Below, piece after piece: positions 7,004-14,619 of a DNA stretch of 43,233 nucleotides. Every line of letters begins with the position of its first letter. The stretch's first letter is position 1. The translations under genes were made by a program, and so were the position numbers. The stretch is from an uncultured Lachnospiraceae bacterium (GTDB taxonomy: Bacteria; Bacillota; Clostridia; Lachnospirales; Lachnospiraceae): NCBI GenBank assembly GCA_947652735.1, contig CANTEG010000019.1, forward strand, positions 1-43,233, written 5' to 3'. The notes under the pieces are model-generated. The model did not search any database and was not told the origin of the DNA. It saw only the letters and a program-made list of their open reading frames with translations.

Positions 7004-8100
7004 AAAAGAAGAATTATAAAAATCTTTTACATTCCATATGGAGTTTTCTTGTTTTTTTTCTATTAACAGCGTTTAGCGTCACCTGCTGCATGCTGCTTTT
7101 TTTGAATGTATTATCATCAAGGATGGGATTAGAGCTTACAGAAGAAAATATTAATATTGCGGCCAAGCTTACATTTGGAAATGTAATATTGCTGACAGTG
7201 GTATTTGTACTTATAGACAGTATCAGAAAAAAGCTTACCGTTGAAAGACCTGTTAAAAAAATTTTGCAGGCGGCAGAGAAAATAATGCAGGGCGATTTTT
7301 CTGTGCGAATTGGGATGAACAGCAGATTGAGAAAGGATGATGCATTTAACCGGATTATTGCCTGTTTTAACAAGATGGCGGAGGAACTTTCAGGCATTGA
7401 GACGTTGCGCACTGATTTTGTGGCAAATGTATCACATGAAATAAAAACACCCCTTGCAGTAATTCAAAATTATGCAATGCTGCTGTCCCAAAGGGATTTG
7501 TCCGAAGATAAGAAAAATGAGTACACAAAGGCAATCATGGATGCAACACGTCGTCTGTCTGACTTGATTTCCAATATTCTCAAGCTGAACAAACTGGAAA
7601 ACCAGCAGATATTTCCACAGCTTGAGGTATATGATTTGGGAGAACAGCTTTGTGAGTGTCTCTTGGATTTTGAAAATTTGTGGGAAAAAGAGGAACTGGA
7701 AATACAGACGGATATTGCCGATGGTATTCAGGTAAAGGCAGATAGGGAGATGGTGAAAATTGTATGGAACAATTTGTTTTCCAATGCCATCAAATTTACC
7801 GATAAGGGCGGCTTGCTTGCTCTTTCGTTATATACTGAAAATGAGATGGCGGTTGTCACGGTAAGGGATACGGGCTGTGGTATTTCCAAGGAGACAGGCT
7901 CTCATATTTTTGATAAATTTTATCAGGGTGATACCTCACATGCTTCACAGGGAAACGGTTTGGGGCTGGCTCTTGTAAAGCGTATCGTTGATATCATGGG
8001 GTGTGAGATTTCTGTTTCAAGCGAGGTGGGAAAAGGAAGTACGTTCACGGTGAAAATACGGAGGATTACTGATGGAAAAGGTGAAAAAAATTCTACATAG
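7000..8100 (+). CDS. membrane sensor histidine kinase
   Basis: A 366-residue kinase paired with the preceding regulator. TM1 spans about 16-38 and TM2 about 59-76. The extracytoplasmic loop between them is only ~20 residues, so it probably senses within the membrane or through a partner protein. HAMP is at about 77-130, and HisKA has 'VSHEIKTPL' with phospho-acceptor His146. HATPase_c (about 250-360) has the N box 'WNNLFSNAIKF', G1 'DTGCGIS' and G2 'GNGLGLALVK'. Short-loop kinases of this kind are often driven by a co-encoded membrane protein, and one follows directly with a 29-nt overlap. Confidence 0.95.
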   Translation: MKKKNYKNLLHSIWSFLVFFLLTAFSVTCCMLLFLNVLSSRMGLELTEENINIAAKLTFGNVILLTVVFVLIDSIRKKLTVERPVKKILQAAEKIMQGDFSVRIGMNSRLRKDDAFNRIIACFNKMAEELSGIETLRTDFVANVSHEIKTPLAVIQNYAMLLSQRDLSEDKKNEYTKAIMDATRRLSDLISNILKLNKLENQQIFPQLEVYDLGEQLCECLLDFENLWEKEELEIQTDIADGIQVKADREMVKIVWNNLFSNAIKFTDKGGLLALSLYTENEMAVVTVRDTGCGISKETGSHIFDKFYQGDTSHASQGNGLGLALVKRIVDIMGCEISVSSEVGKGSTFTVKIRRITDGKGEKNST

Positions 8101-8941
8101 GCTGTTGTTTCCACCCAATATATTCATTATTATATTTGTGCCGATTGCAACGGCACTTTTGGTTTATGCATTTGTCGGTGAAAATGTACTGCCAGTGACA
8201 GCGTACCTGTCTTATTTTCTGTCTGCTTATGCACTGACAATCGTGTGCGCAAGGATACCTTTTATTGTCCGCAAGATTGACGCGGTAAAACAGGAGAACA
8301 AGTACATCAGCAGATATTTCGGGGATGCGTCGTTGCGTGTGAAAACATCGTTGTATTGCTCCTTTGCAATTAATGTTTTTTATACTGTCATGCAGCTTGG
8401 ACTTGGTATTTACAACCATTCCATATGGTTTTATGCTTTGGCGGGGTATTATTTTATACTGGGTCTTATGCGTTTTTTCCTCTTAAAGGAAACGCGGAAG
8501 GAAAAGCTGGGGGAGAACCTGAAACTCGAATTTCAGCATTACCGTTTTTGTGGCATTATGCTGCTTGTCATGAACATTGCACTGTCGGTAATCGTTATTT
8601 ATATTGTTGTTCAAAATAGAGGATTTTCCTACCACTATATTATGACAATTGCGATGGCGGCATATACATTTTCTACATTTACGTCCGCAGTTGTAAATGT
8701 AGTCCGCTACAAAAAATATAACAGCCCCGTTATGTCTGCTGCTAAAGCAATTAATCTTGTGGCGGCAGTTGTGTCCATGCTGTCACTTGAGACTGCAATG
8801 CTTACGGCATTTGGGGACGAAGATGAAAGTGGGTTCAGAAAAATTATGACAGCCAGCACAGGCTTTGTTGTATGCACAGTAATTCTTTATATGGCGGTTT
8901 ATATGATAGTGAAATCGACAAAGCGGCTACATGAACTATAA
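8072..8941 (+). CDS. polytopic membrane protein co-encoded with the two-component system
   Basis: A 289-residue protein with about seven hydrophobic segments (roughly residues 15-35, 38-60, 92-115, 120-140, 160-182, 190-215, 230-285) and short basic loops. I do not recognise the family. The gene begins inside the kinase gene (29-nt overlap, different frame, GGAGG upstream), so the three proteins should be made together. The context suggests a membrane partner, sensor input or output of the two-component system. No transporter ATPase or substrate-binding protein is nearby, and no catalytic motif was seen. Confidence 0.85.
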   Translation: MEKVKKILHRLLFPPNIFIIIFVPIATALLVYAFVGENVLPVTAYLSYFLSAYALTIVCARIPFIVRKIDAVKQENKYISRYFGDASLRVKTSLYCSFAINVFYTVMQLGLGIYNHSIWFYALAGYYFILGLMRFFLLKETRKEKLGENLKLEFQHYRFCGIMLLVMNIALSVIVIYIVVQNRGFSYHYIMTIAMAAYTFSTFTSAVVNVVRYKKYNSPVMSAAKAINLVAAVVSMLSLETAMLTAFGDEDESGFRKIMTASTGFVVCTVILYMAVYMIVKSTKRLHEL

Positions 8942-9023
8942 GGTAATAATATGGGAATTTATATTGCACAATGGAGTTTTACAATTACCTATTAAAAATC
9001 ATGTTTAAGAGGAGGATTTTAAA

Positions 9024-9395
9024 ATGGAAGAAGAAAATAAATATAACTATACTTATTCAGCAAAGGATCAGGCAGAGGTGAAAAAAATCAGGGATAAGTA
9101 CTGTCCGAAAGAGGATGATAAATTGGAGCGGCTTCGTCATTTGGACGCAAGTGTTACAAAAAAAGGAATGATTGTGGCATTAACAATCGGCATTATAGGA
9201 TGTCTGGTTTTGGGAACAGGTATGTCATGTGTTATGGTGTGGGGAGGAAAGCTGTTTGTTATAGGTATTATTATCGGCATAGTGGGTGTTGCAGGAGTGA
9301 TCGCTGCGTATCCCTTGTATACGCATATCACAAAAAAAGAAAAGGAGAGGATAGCACCTGAGATAATCAGAATCAGTGACGAGCTGCTGAAATAA
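9024..9395 (+). CDS. small two-helix membrane protein, paralogue of the one at 5364
   Basis: A 123-residue protein with a charged head (1-47), a helix at about 48-71 containing GTGMS, a helix at about 75-95, 'AYPLYTH', and a charged tail ending 'ISDELLK'. It is a clear paralogue of the 5364-5726 product in length, layout and conserved residues, yet much diverged. An AGAGGAGG sits 9-16 nt before the ATG. It lies 82 nt after the polytopic membrane gene with no terminator between, so it is probably the last gene of the two-component operon. Function unknown. Confidence 0.85.
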   Translation: MEEENKYNYTYSAKDQAEVKKIRDKYCPKEDDKLERLRHLDASVTKKGMIVALTIGIIGCLVLGTGMSCVMVWGGKLFVIGIIIGIVGVAGVIAAYPLYTHITKKEKERIAPEIIRISDELLK

Positions 9396-9413
9396 AATAA
9401 ATTGACATTTATA

Positions 9414-9442
9414 TTGAAAAATGGTAGCTTAGGGTATATAAT
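9414..9442 (+). promoter_or_regulatory. sigma-A-type promoter of the chemotaxis operon
   Basis: TTGAAA (9414-9419), 17 bp and TATAAT (9437-9442) form one of the best promoter matches in the window. A transcript would start near 9449, about 280 nt before the first start codon. It looks like a housekeeping promoter, not the flagellar sigma-D type often used for Che genes. Confidence 0.65.
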
Positions 9443-9448
9443 GTAAAA

Positions 9449-9730
9449 CAATAACGGCATTCCGGATGCTATCTTTTTAAACCGGACGCTTGACATCGAT
9501 ATAATCAAAATTATTAACGCGCAGCGACTTGGCTGCAAACATAATTATGAAAGGTGAATGGCAACAATTCTCGCCAAATATATTGAAATGATGTGCACTA
9601 GTAAGAGTATATTTTCAATAATGTGGAATTTAATCAATATTTAAAGCTTTAAGAATAAAATATATATAAGGCAGCAAAAATTATCTTCTTTGCTGCTCGC
9701 TTTTTTGAACTGTATCTGAGGAGGAAAGAG
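9449..9730 (+). promoter_or_regulatory. structured leader ending in an intrinsic terminator (attenuator-like)
   Basis: The leader contains several hairpins: TCCGG/CCGGA (9461-9465/9482-9486), GCAGC/GCTGC (9521-9525/9532-9536), GGTGA/TCGCC (9553-9557/9571-9575) and TATTGAAA/TTTCAATA (9581-9588/9613-9620). Last comes a terminator, GCAGCAAA (9671-9678) with TTTGCTGC (9689-9696), followed by TCGCTTTTTT (9697-9706). That terminator lies between the promoter and the ribosome binding site (GAGGAGG, ~9718-9725), so transcription must read through it to express the operon. The GGCTGC at 9531-9536 could pair with the terminator's GCAGC instead. No known riboswitch class was recognised. A terminated small RNA is the alternative reading. 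Confidence 0.5.
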
Positions 9731-11161
9731 ATGGAACTAGGGAAAGAATGTATATTTCCAATAGAGGATGCTCTGGAAATGATTCTGATGTTCGATCAAA
9801 CAGGGAAAATCTCTTATGCGAATAATGCCGCAAGGCAGAAGCTGGAATACGACAATGATTTGTGTGGGAAAAATATCTGTGACATTTTTCCAAATGAGTT
9901 TCGGCTTGCAGAAGAGCAATTTGTATTAGAGGACTTCGTTGGAAGTGAGTTAAAGAATTTAGTTGCATACCGTAAAAATCTTACTTGTTTTCCTGTAGAG
10001 GCAAAGCTGCTGAGTGATGCCGATTCAGAAATGTACATATGCATGGCGAATGATATATTGGAGAAAGAATTCCTCAACAGGGAAATCGACCGTATCAAGC
10101 AGGAAGCACAGGATGCCATGAAGGTGAAGTCAGAGTTTGTTGCAAATGTCACACATGAGCTTCGGACACCTGTAAACGGCATTTTGGGAAATTTAAGGGA
10201 ACTTTCTGAGCAGGAACTGGATAAGGCAACTGTAAAGTCGCTGAATTTGATAGAACGCTGTTGTGATGACATGAATAAGATAATAAACAGTATTCTTGAT
10301 TTTTCCAAGCTGGAGGCAGGTAAATTTAGTTTAGAGCCACGTAAGTTTAATTTCAGAAACATGATGGATTATGTGAAAGCAAATCACATCAATAAGATTA
10401 CGGAAAAGGGATTGGGATTTTTTGTAACAATATCCCCGCAAATACCAGAATGTATCATAGCTGATGAACTGAGAATTGTCCAAATTCTTAACAACCTGCT
10501 GTCAAACGCACAAAAGTTTACATCAGTAGGAAAAATCACAGTGGAAGCAGTAAGGACGGCCCAGATTAATAACAGAATGGAACTTTTTTTTATTGTGTCT
10601 GACACAGGTATCGGAATTGATGAGGGCGACAAGGATAAACTGTTTCAAAGCTTTTCACAGGTTGATGCATCTATTTCAAGGAAATATGGCGGAACAGGTC
10701 TTGGCTTAAACATAAGCAAACAGCTTGTAGAGCTGATGGGTGGTAAAATTGAAGTTGAGAGTGAAAAAAACAAGGGCAGTACATTTTCATTTTCTATATG
10801 GGTAGATATTTGCGAAGGTGAAGATGCCGTTCTTCAGCAGCCAAATGATGAAAAGCGTGTAACAGGTGCATTTTCCGCTATGGGTGTTTCTCCTGATGAG
10901 GAGGAAGCCTTGGAGGATATCAGACAATATGGTACTGATGCTAACCTTAAAAATCTTAAGCGGACATTATCAAAGCTGATTCTTTGTGTAGAAATGGAAA
11001 ACTGGGAAAAGGCAGAGATGTTTATGGATACAGTAAAACAGTTGACAAACGAGGCTCCAAAGGAGATTAAACGTACAGTTTTACGGCTGAAAATGGCAAT
11101 CCAAAAAGAAAATTATGATAAGGTAGATGCTGAATTTAAAGAGTTAAATAATCTTCTGTAA
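9731..11161 (+). CDS. soluble PAS-domain histidine kinase
   Basis: A 476-residue kinase without membrane segments. A PAS-like sensor domain (about 10-110) contains 'MFDQTGKISYANNAA'. HisKA has His142 in 'VTHELRTPVNG'. HATPase_c (about 240-356) has 'NNLLSNAQKF', 'DTGIGID' and 'YGGTGLGLNISK'. Residues ~380-476 form an extra all-helical region with no conserved His, perhaps a degenerate Hpt-like or dimer bundle. GAGGAGG precedes the ATG by 7 nt. As first gene of the Che operon, immediately followed by a receiver protein 17 nt away, it probably phosphorylates that receiver. BarA-like kinases are the nearest general type, but no receiver is fused here. Confidence 0.9.
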   Translation: MELGKECIFPIEDALEMILMFDQTGKISYANNAARQKLEYDNDLCGKNICDIFPNEFRLAEEQFVLEDFVGSELKNLVAYRKNLTCFPVEAKLLSDADSEMYICMANDILEKEFLNREIDRIKQEAQDAMKVKSEFVANVTHELRTPVNGILGNLRELSEQELDKATVKSLNLIERCCDDMNKIINSILDFSKLEAGKFSLEPRKFNFRNMMDYVKANHINKITEKGLGFFVTISPQIPECIIADELRIVQILNNLLSNAQKFTSVGKITVEAVRTAQINNRMELFFIVSDTGIGIDEGDKDKLFQSFSQVDASISRKYGGTGLGLNISKQLVELMGGKIEVESEKNKGSTFSFSIWVDICEGEDAVLQQPNDEKRVTGAFSAMGVSPDEEEALEDIRQYGTDANLKNLKRTLSKLILCVEMENWEKAEMFMDTVKQLTNEAPKEIKRTVLRLKMAIQKENYDKVDAEFKELNNLL

Positions 11162-11178
11162 TAGTGAGGAGTGAATGC

Positions 11179-12231
11179 ATGAACAGGGACGCGGACAAAG
11201 CAAAAATTTTAATTATAGATGACGTAGAGACGAACAGGGCGATACTGGAAGAAATTATCAAGGACATGAATTGTGAACCTGTTTTGGCAGAGAGCGGTGA
11301 GCAGGCACTGGAGATTTTACAGCAAATGCTCCCAGAACTGATTTTAACGGATATTTCCATGCCGGGCATGGATGGATATGAGCTTTGCAGAATCCTGAAA
11401 AAAAATAAAGACACAAAGGATATACCTGTTGTTTTTATTTCTGCATTTGATGATCCGAAGGATATTATTGAAGGATTTTCATTGGGCGGTGAGGATTATA
11501 TTACAAAGCCGTTCATTGCTGCCGTGGTACAGGCACGTGTGGGTGTTCACTTACGTTTACATGAGGTGAAATGTGAGCTTAAGGAGATGAACAGGAAGCT
11601 TCAGGTTTCTGTCAGTGAACAGCTGGAACAGATGGAAAATGAGAAAAAAAATATTTTATATGCAATGGCAAATATTGCGGCACAAAACAGTGATTATGAA
11701 AAAGAACATGTTGAACGCATGGGACATAATTGCAGAATATTGGCACAGGGCATGCAGCTTTCGCCATTGTTTGAATCACAAATTTCAGATACATACATTG
11801 ATGCAATAGAACTCGCAGCACCTCTTTGTGACATAGGAAATATTGGTATTCCGAAAGAGATTCTGCAAAAGAAAACAAAATTGACGGATGAGGAGACAGC
11901 CATCGTACGCAATCATACGAATATTGGTGCTAAGCTTTTAGAGGACTTACACGTCAATAGTGATTATAATGATTTTATGAGTGTTGCTATTGATATTGCA
12001 CGTTACCACCATGAAAATTGGGATGGCAGCGGGTATCCTGAGGCTATTTCGAAAGAGGAAATTCCTCTTGCAGCACAGATTGTCGCTGTTGTTGAACGGT
12101 ACTGCATATTGACCGGAAAGGGGAATTACTCAAGAGAAGAGGCTGTTGAAGTGATGCGGGCGGAAGCTGGTGTAAAGTTTAATCCTGATATTTTTGAAAT
12201 ATGTTGTAAAATATTGCGTCAATTGTATTAA
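11179..12231 (+). CDS. response regulator with degenerate HD-GYP domain
   Basis: A 350-residue protein. The receiver (1-125) has phospho-acceptor Asp58 in 'LTDISMPGMDG' and Lys110 in 'YITKPF'. A coiled linker (~125-165) leads to an HD-GYP-type domain (~165-350), the family that hydrolyses cyclic di-GMP. Kept: H177, H246 in 'RNHTNIG', and the 'HHENWDGSGYP' motif (277-287). Lost: the HD dyad is C217-D218, Lys of the 'DIGKIGIP' motif is Asn, and the late 'VAD' metal ligand is V-E306. With key metal ligands changed it is probably inactive as a phosphodiesterase and may act as a binder or adaptor. I start at ATG 11179 (AGGAG 8 nt upstream), not the GTG at 11164 that overlaps that site. Confidence 0.88.
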   Translation: MNRDADKAKILIIDDVETNRAILEEIIKDMNCEPVLAESGEQALEILQQMLPELILTDISMPGMDGYELCRILKKNKDTKDIPVVFISAFDDPKDIIEGFSLGGEDYITKPFIAAVVQARVGVHLRLHEVKCELKEMNRKLQVSVSEQLEQMENEKKNILYAMANIAAQNSDYEKEHVERMGHNCRILAQGMQLSPLFESQISDTYIDAIELAAPLCDIGNIGIPKEILQKKTKLTDEETAIVRNHTNIGAKLLEDLHVNSDYNDFMSVAIDIARYHHENWDGSGYPEAISKEEIPLAAQIVAVVERYCILTGKGNYSREEAVEVMRAEAGVKFNPDIFEICCKILRQLY

Positions 12232-12268
12232 ATAAAATAATAAGTTATTTTACGGGAGGCGTATATGT

Positions 12269-13084
12269 ATGATAACGAATGAGGAGTTTTTAAGGATTTC
12301 AGTTTATGTGAAACAACGATATGGCATAGATTTGAGCCAGAAAAAGGTTATTGTAAATGGTCGGCTTGAAAACTATCTCAAATCCGGAGGCTGGAAGAAT
12401 TTTAATGACTTTATGGATGACGTTGAAAAGGATAAATCGGGAGCATTGGAAAAAAAGCTGGTCGATTTTCTGACAACGAATCATACATATTTTATGAGAG
12501 AATTTGAACATTTTGAATTTTTTAAGAAGGAAGTGCTGCCTTGGATAAAGAAAAAGGAGAGCAGCAGGAAAGATGTGCGTGTATGGTGCGGTGCAGCATC
12601 TTCAGGTGAAGAACCTTATATGATTGCAATGGTGCTGGCCGACTTTTTCGGACTGGAAAAAAATCAGTGGGATATGAAGCTTTTGGCAACTGATTTGTCT
12701 ACAGGAATACTTCAGCAGGCAATGGCAGGGGTCTACAATGCTGACCAGCTTATAAAGCTGCCTGAGTCATGGAAAAGACATTTCTTTAAGGCAATCAATA
12801 ACGGAAGCCAGTACAGGGTAACGGACGAGTTGAAAAGCCAGGTTATTTTCCGCAAGTTTAATCTGATGGATCCATTTCCGTTCAAAAAGAAGATGCACAC
12901 CATATTTATGAGAAATGTTATGATTTATTTTGACGAACCGACAAAGCGCGTGTTAGTCCAAAAAATATATGATGCTTTGGAGCCGGGTGGCTATCTGTTT
13001 ATAGGAACGACAGAAACCCTTGACCGTGGAAGTACACCATTTCAGATTATTCAACCGTCAATATTTAGGAAAAGAGAAGGGTAG
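12269..13084 (+). CDS. cheR: chemoreceptor methyltransferase CheR
   Basis: A 271-residue SAM-dependent methyltransferase that methylates glutamates on MCPs for adaptation. The N-terminal helical domain (1-75) is followed by 'TNHTYFMRE' (70-78, family signature). The SAM-binding motif 'VWCGAASSGEEPYMIAM' is at 105-121, and 'IFMRNVMIYFDEPTK' is in the catalytic domain. Length is typical. GGGAGG lies 8-13 nt before ATG 12269; an ATG 4 nt earlier is out of frame and closes after five codons. It lies 37 nt after the HD-GYP gene and 10 nt before cheB. Confidence 0.96.
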   Translation: MITNEEFLRISVYVKQRYGIDLSQKKVIVNGRLENYLKSGGWKNFNDFMDDVEKDKSGALEKKLVDFLTTNHTYFMREFEHFEFFKKEVLPWIKKKESSRKDVRVWCGAASSGEEPYMIAMVLADFFGLEKNQWDMKLLATDLSTGILQQAMAGVYNADQLIKLPESWKRHFFKAINNGSQYRVTDELKSQVIFRKFNLMDPFPFKKKMHTIFMRNVMIYFDEPTKRVLVQKIYDALEPGGYLFIGTTETLDRGSTPFQIIQPSIFRKREG

Positions 13085-13094
13085 TGATTAATAT

Positions 13095-14132
13095 ATGCAG
13101 CCAATTAAGGTTTTGGTAGTAGAAGATTCCTTAGTGTTTCGGGAGTTGCTTGTCCAAAATTTGGGTAAGGATCCAGCCATAAAGGTAGTAGGAACGGCAA
13201 AGGACCCATTTGAGGCAAGGGATGCCATTTTAAAGCTGAAGCCGGATGTTATGACACTTGACGTTGAGCTTCCGAGAATGAGTGGAATAGAATTTCTACG
13301 TAAATTGATACCGCAATATCCACTACCTGTTGTTGTAATCAGCTCTCTGAGCGACAAGGTATTTGATGCCATGCAGGCAGGAGCCGTAGATTTTGTGGCG
13401 AAGCCGGCTGTGACAAACCGTGCACAGTTGGAGGACTTCATTAAAAATGAACTGCTGGTAAAAATCAAAATTGCATCTACGGCAAAGATTAGCAACATAA
13501 AGAAAACGGTTATGATGAACAACCAGCAACAGCAGCATCTTGCAGCGAGCAAGAGTAACCTGATTGTTGCAATTGGAGCCTCCACGGGAGGCACAGAGGC
13601 CATTTTTGATGTTGTGAAAGGATTTGGAACTGATATTCCGGGTGTTGTTGTTGTGCAGCACATGCCACCGGGATTTACCAAAATGTATGCGAAGAGGTTA
13701 AATGACCAATGCCGCATTCAGGTTAAAGAGGCAGAGACAGGTGACAGAGTTTTACCAGGGCATATGTTAATTGCACCGGGAGGCGACAGGCACATGCGTC
13801 TTGTCAAGGTGAATGGAGTGTATCAGGTAGAGTGTAAGGCAGGTCCGAGAGTAAACGGCCATTGTCCTTCCGTTGATGTTTTGTTTGATTCGGTTGCACG
13901 GTTGGCAGGACCTGATGCAGTCGGAATTATATTGACCGGAATGGGCGGTGACGGTGCAAAAGGTCTTTTGGAGATGAGAAAGGCAGGTGCCAAAACAATC
14001 GGACAGGATGAGTCAACCTGTGTGGTTTACGGAATGCCAAAGGTTGCTTATGATATTGGCGCGGTTGAGTATCAGGAGAAGCTGTCTGACATTTCGGCAA
14101 GAACATATTCATTGTTAAACAAGATTAGATAA
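13095..14132 (+). CDS. cheB: chemoreceptor methylesterase/deamidase CheB
   Basis: A 345-residue two-domain enzyme that removes receptor methyl groups and deamidates glutamines, switched on by CheA phosphorylation. The receiver domain has Asp56 in 'MTLDVELPRMSG' and Lys103. After a Gln-rich linker (about 141-150), the esterase domain shows the whole triad: Ser163 in 'GASTGGTEAI', His189 in 'VVQHMPPGF' and Asp286 in 'TGMGGDGAKG'. It appears fully active. The ribosome binding site (GAAGGG) is weaker than for its neighbours. Together with CheR it gives the pathway classical methylation adaptation; CheC and CheD are absent from the operon. Confidence 0.97.
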   Translation: MQPIKVLVVEDSLVFRELLVQNLGKDPAIKVVGTAKDPFEARDAILKLKPDVMTLDVELPRMSGIEFLRKLIPQYPLPVVVISSLSDKVFDAMQAGAVDFVAKPAVTNRAQLEDFIKNELLVKIKIASTAKISNIKKTVMMNNQQQQHLAASKSNLIVAIGASTGGTEAIFDVVKGFGTDIPGVVVVQHMPPGFTKMYAKRLNDQCRIQVKEAETGDRVLPGHMLIAPGGDRHMRLVKVNGVYQVECKAGPRVNGHCPSVDVLFDSVARLAGPDAVGIILTGMGGDGAKGLLEMRKAGAKTIGQDESTCVVYGMPKVAYDIGAVEYQEKLSDISARTYSLLNKIR

Positions 14133-14187
14133 AATGAATTGCAGCGCTTTAAAACGCTTCATTAATAAAATGTAAAGGAGAGCAGGC

Positions 14188-14580
14188 ATGAAGATTTTAT
14201 TGTCAGAAGATGATTTTGCGACAAGAAAATTTATGACAAAATTCTTATCTAAGTATGGTGAGTGCGATGTTACTGTAGATGGTATGGAAGCAGTAGATGC
14301 ATTTATGATGGCTTTAGAGGATGGAGAACCATATGATTTAGTGTGTCTTGACATTATGATGCCGGTCATGGATGGTTATCAGGCACTTGTTGGAATCCGT
14401 AATCTGGAAAAAGAAAGAAATATTCCGGAGGATGAGGCAGTAAAGGTTATTATGACGACTGCATTAAATAGTGAAGATAATGTCAAGATGGCATTTGAAT
14501 TGGGCTGTACCATATATTCAGGAAAGCCCATTGATCAGGAACGCTTTGAACAGGCACTAAAGAAACTGAATGTTATTTAG
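14188..14580 (+). CDS. CheY-like single-domain response regulator
   Basis: A 130-residue stand-alone receiver: 'LLSEDDFATR' acidic pocket, phospho-acceptor Asp55 in 'VCLDIMMPVMDG', 'IMTTA' with the switch Thr, and 'SGKP' with the conserved Lys. There is no output domain, so it signals by docking to a target, a flagellar motor switch if the operon drives motility. It sits directly before cheA, as cheY genes often do, but such receivers also serve non-flagellar pathways, so I leave the symbol open. GGAGAG lies 7-12 nt before the start. Confidence 0.92.
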   Translation: MKILLSEDDFATRKFMTKFLSKYGECDVTVDGMEAVDAFMMALEDGEPYDLVCLDIMMPVMDGYQALVGIRNLEKERNIPEDEAVKVIMTTALNSEDNVKMAFELGCTIYSGKPIDQERFEQALKKLNVI

Positions 14581-14619
14581 TTAAAAACATATTTGAATGC
14601 TAGAGGAAAGGAGAAGTAT

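Noticed and set aside
9490-9508. TTGACA with a nearby TATAAT in the Che leader
   Set aside because: The two boxes are only about 4 bp apart, so they cannot form one promoter. The pair at 9414-9442 has a 17-bp spacer.
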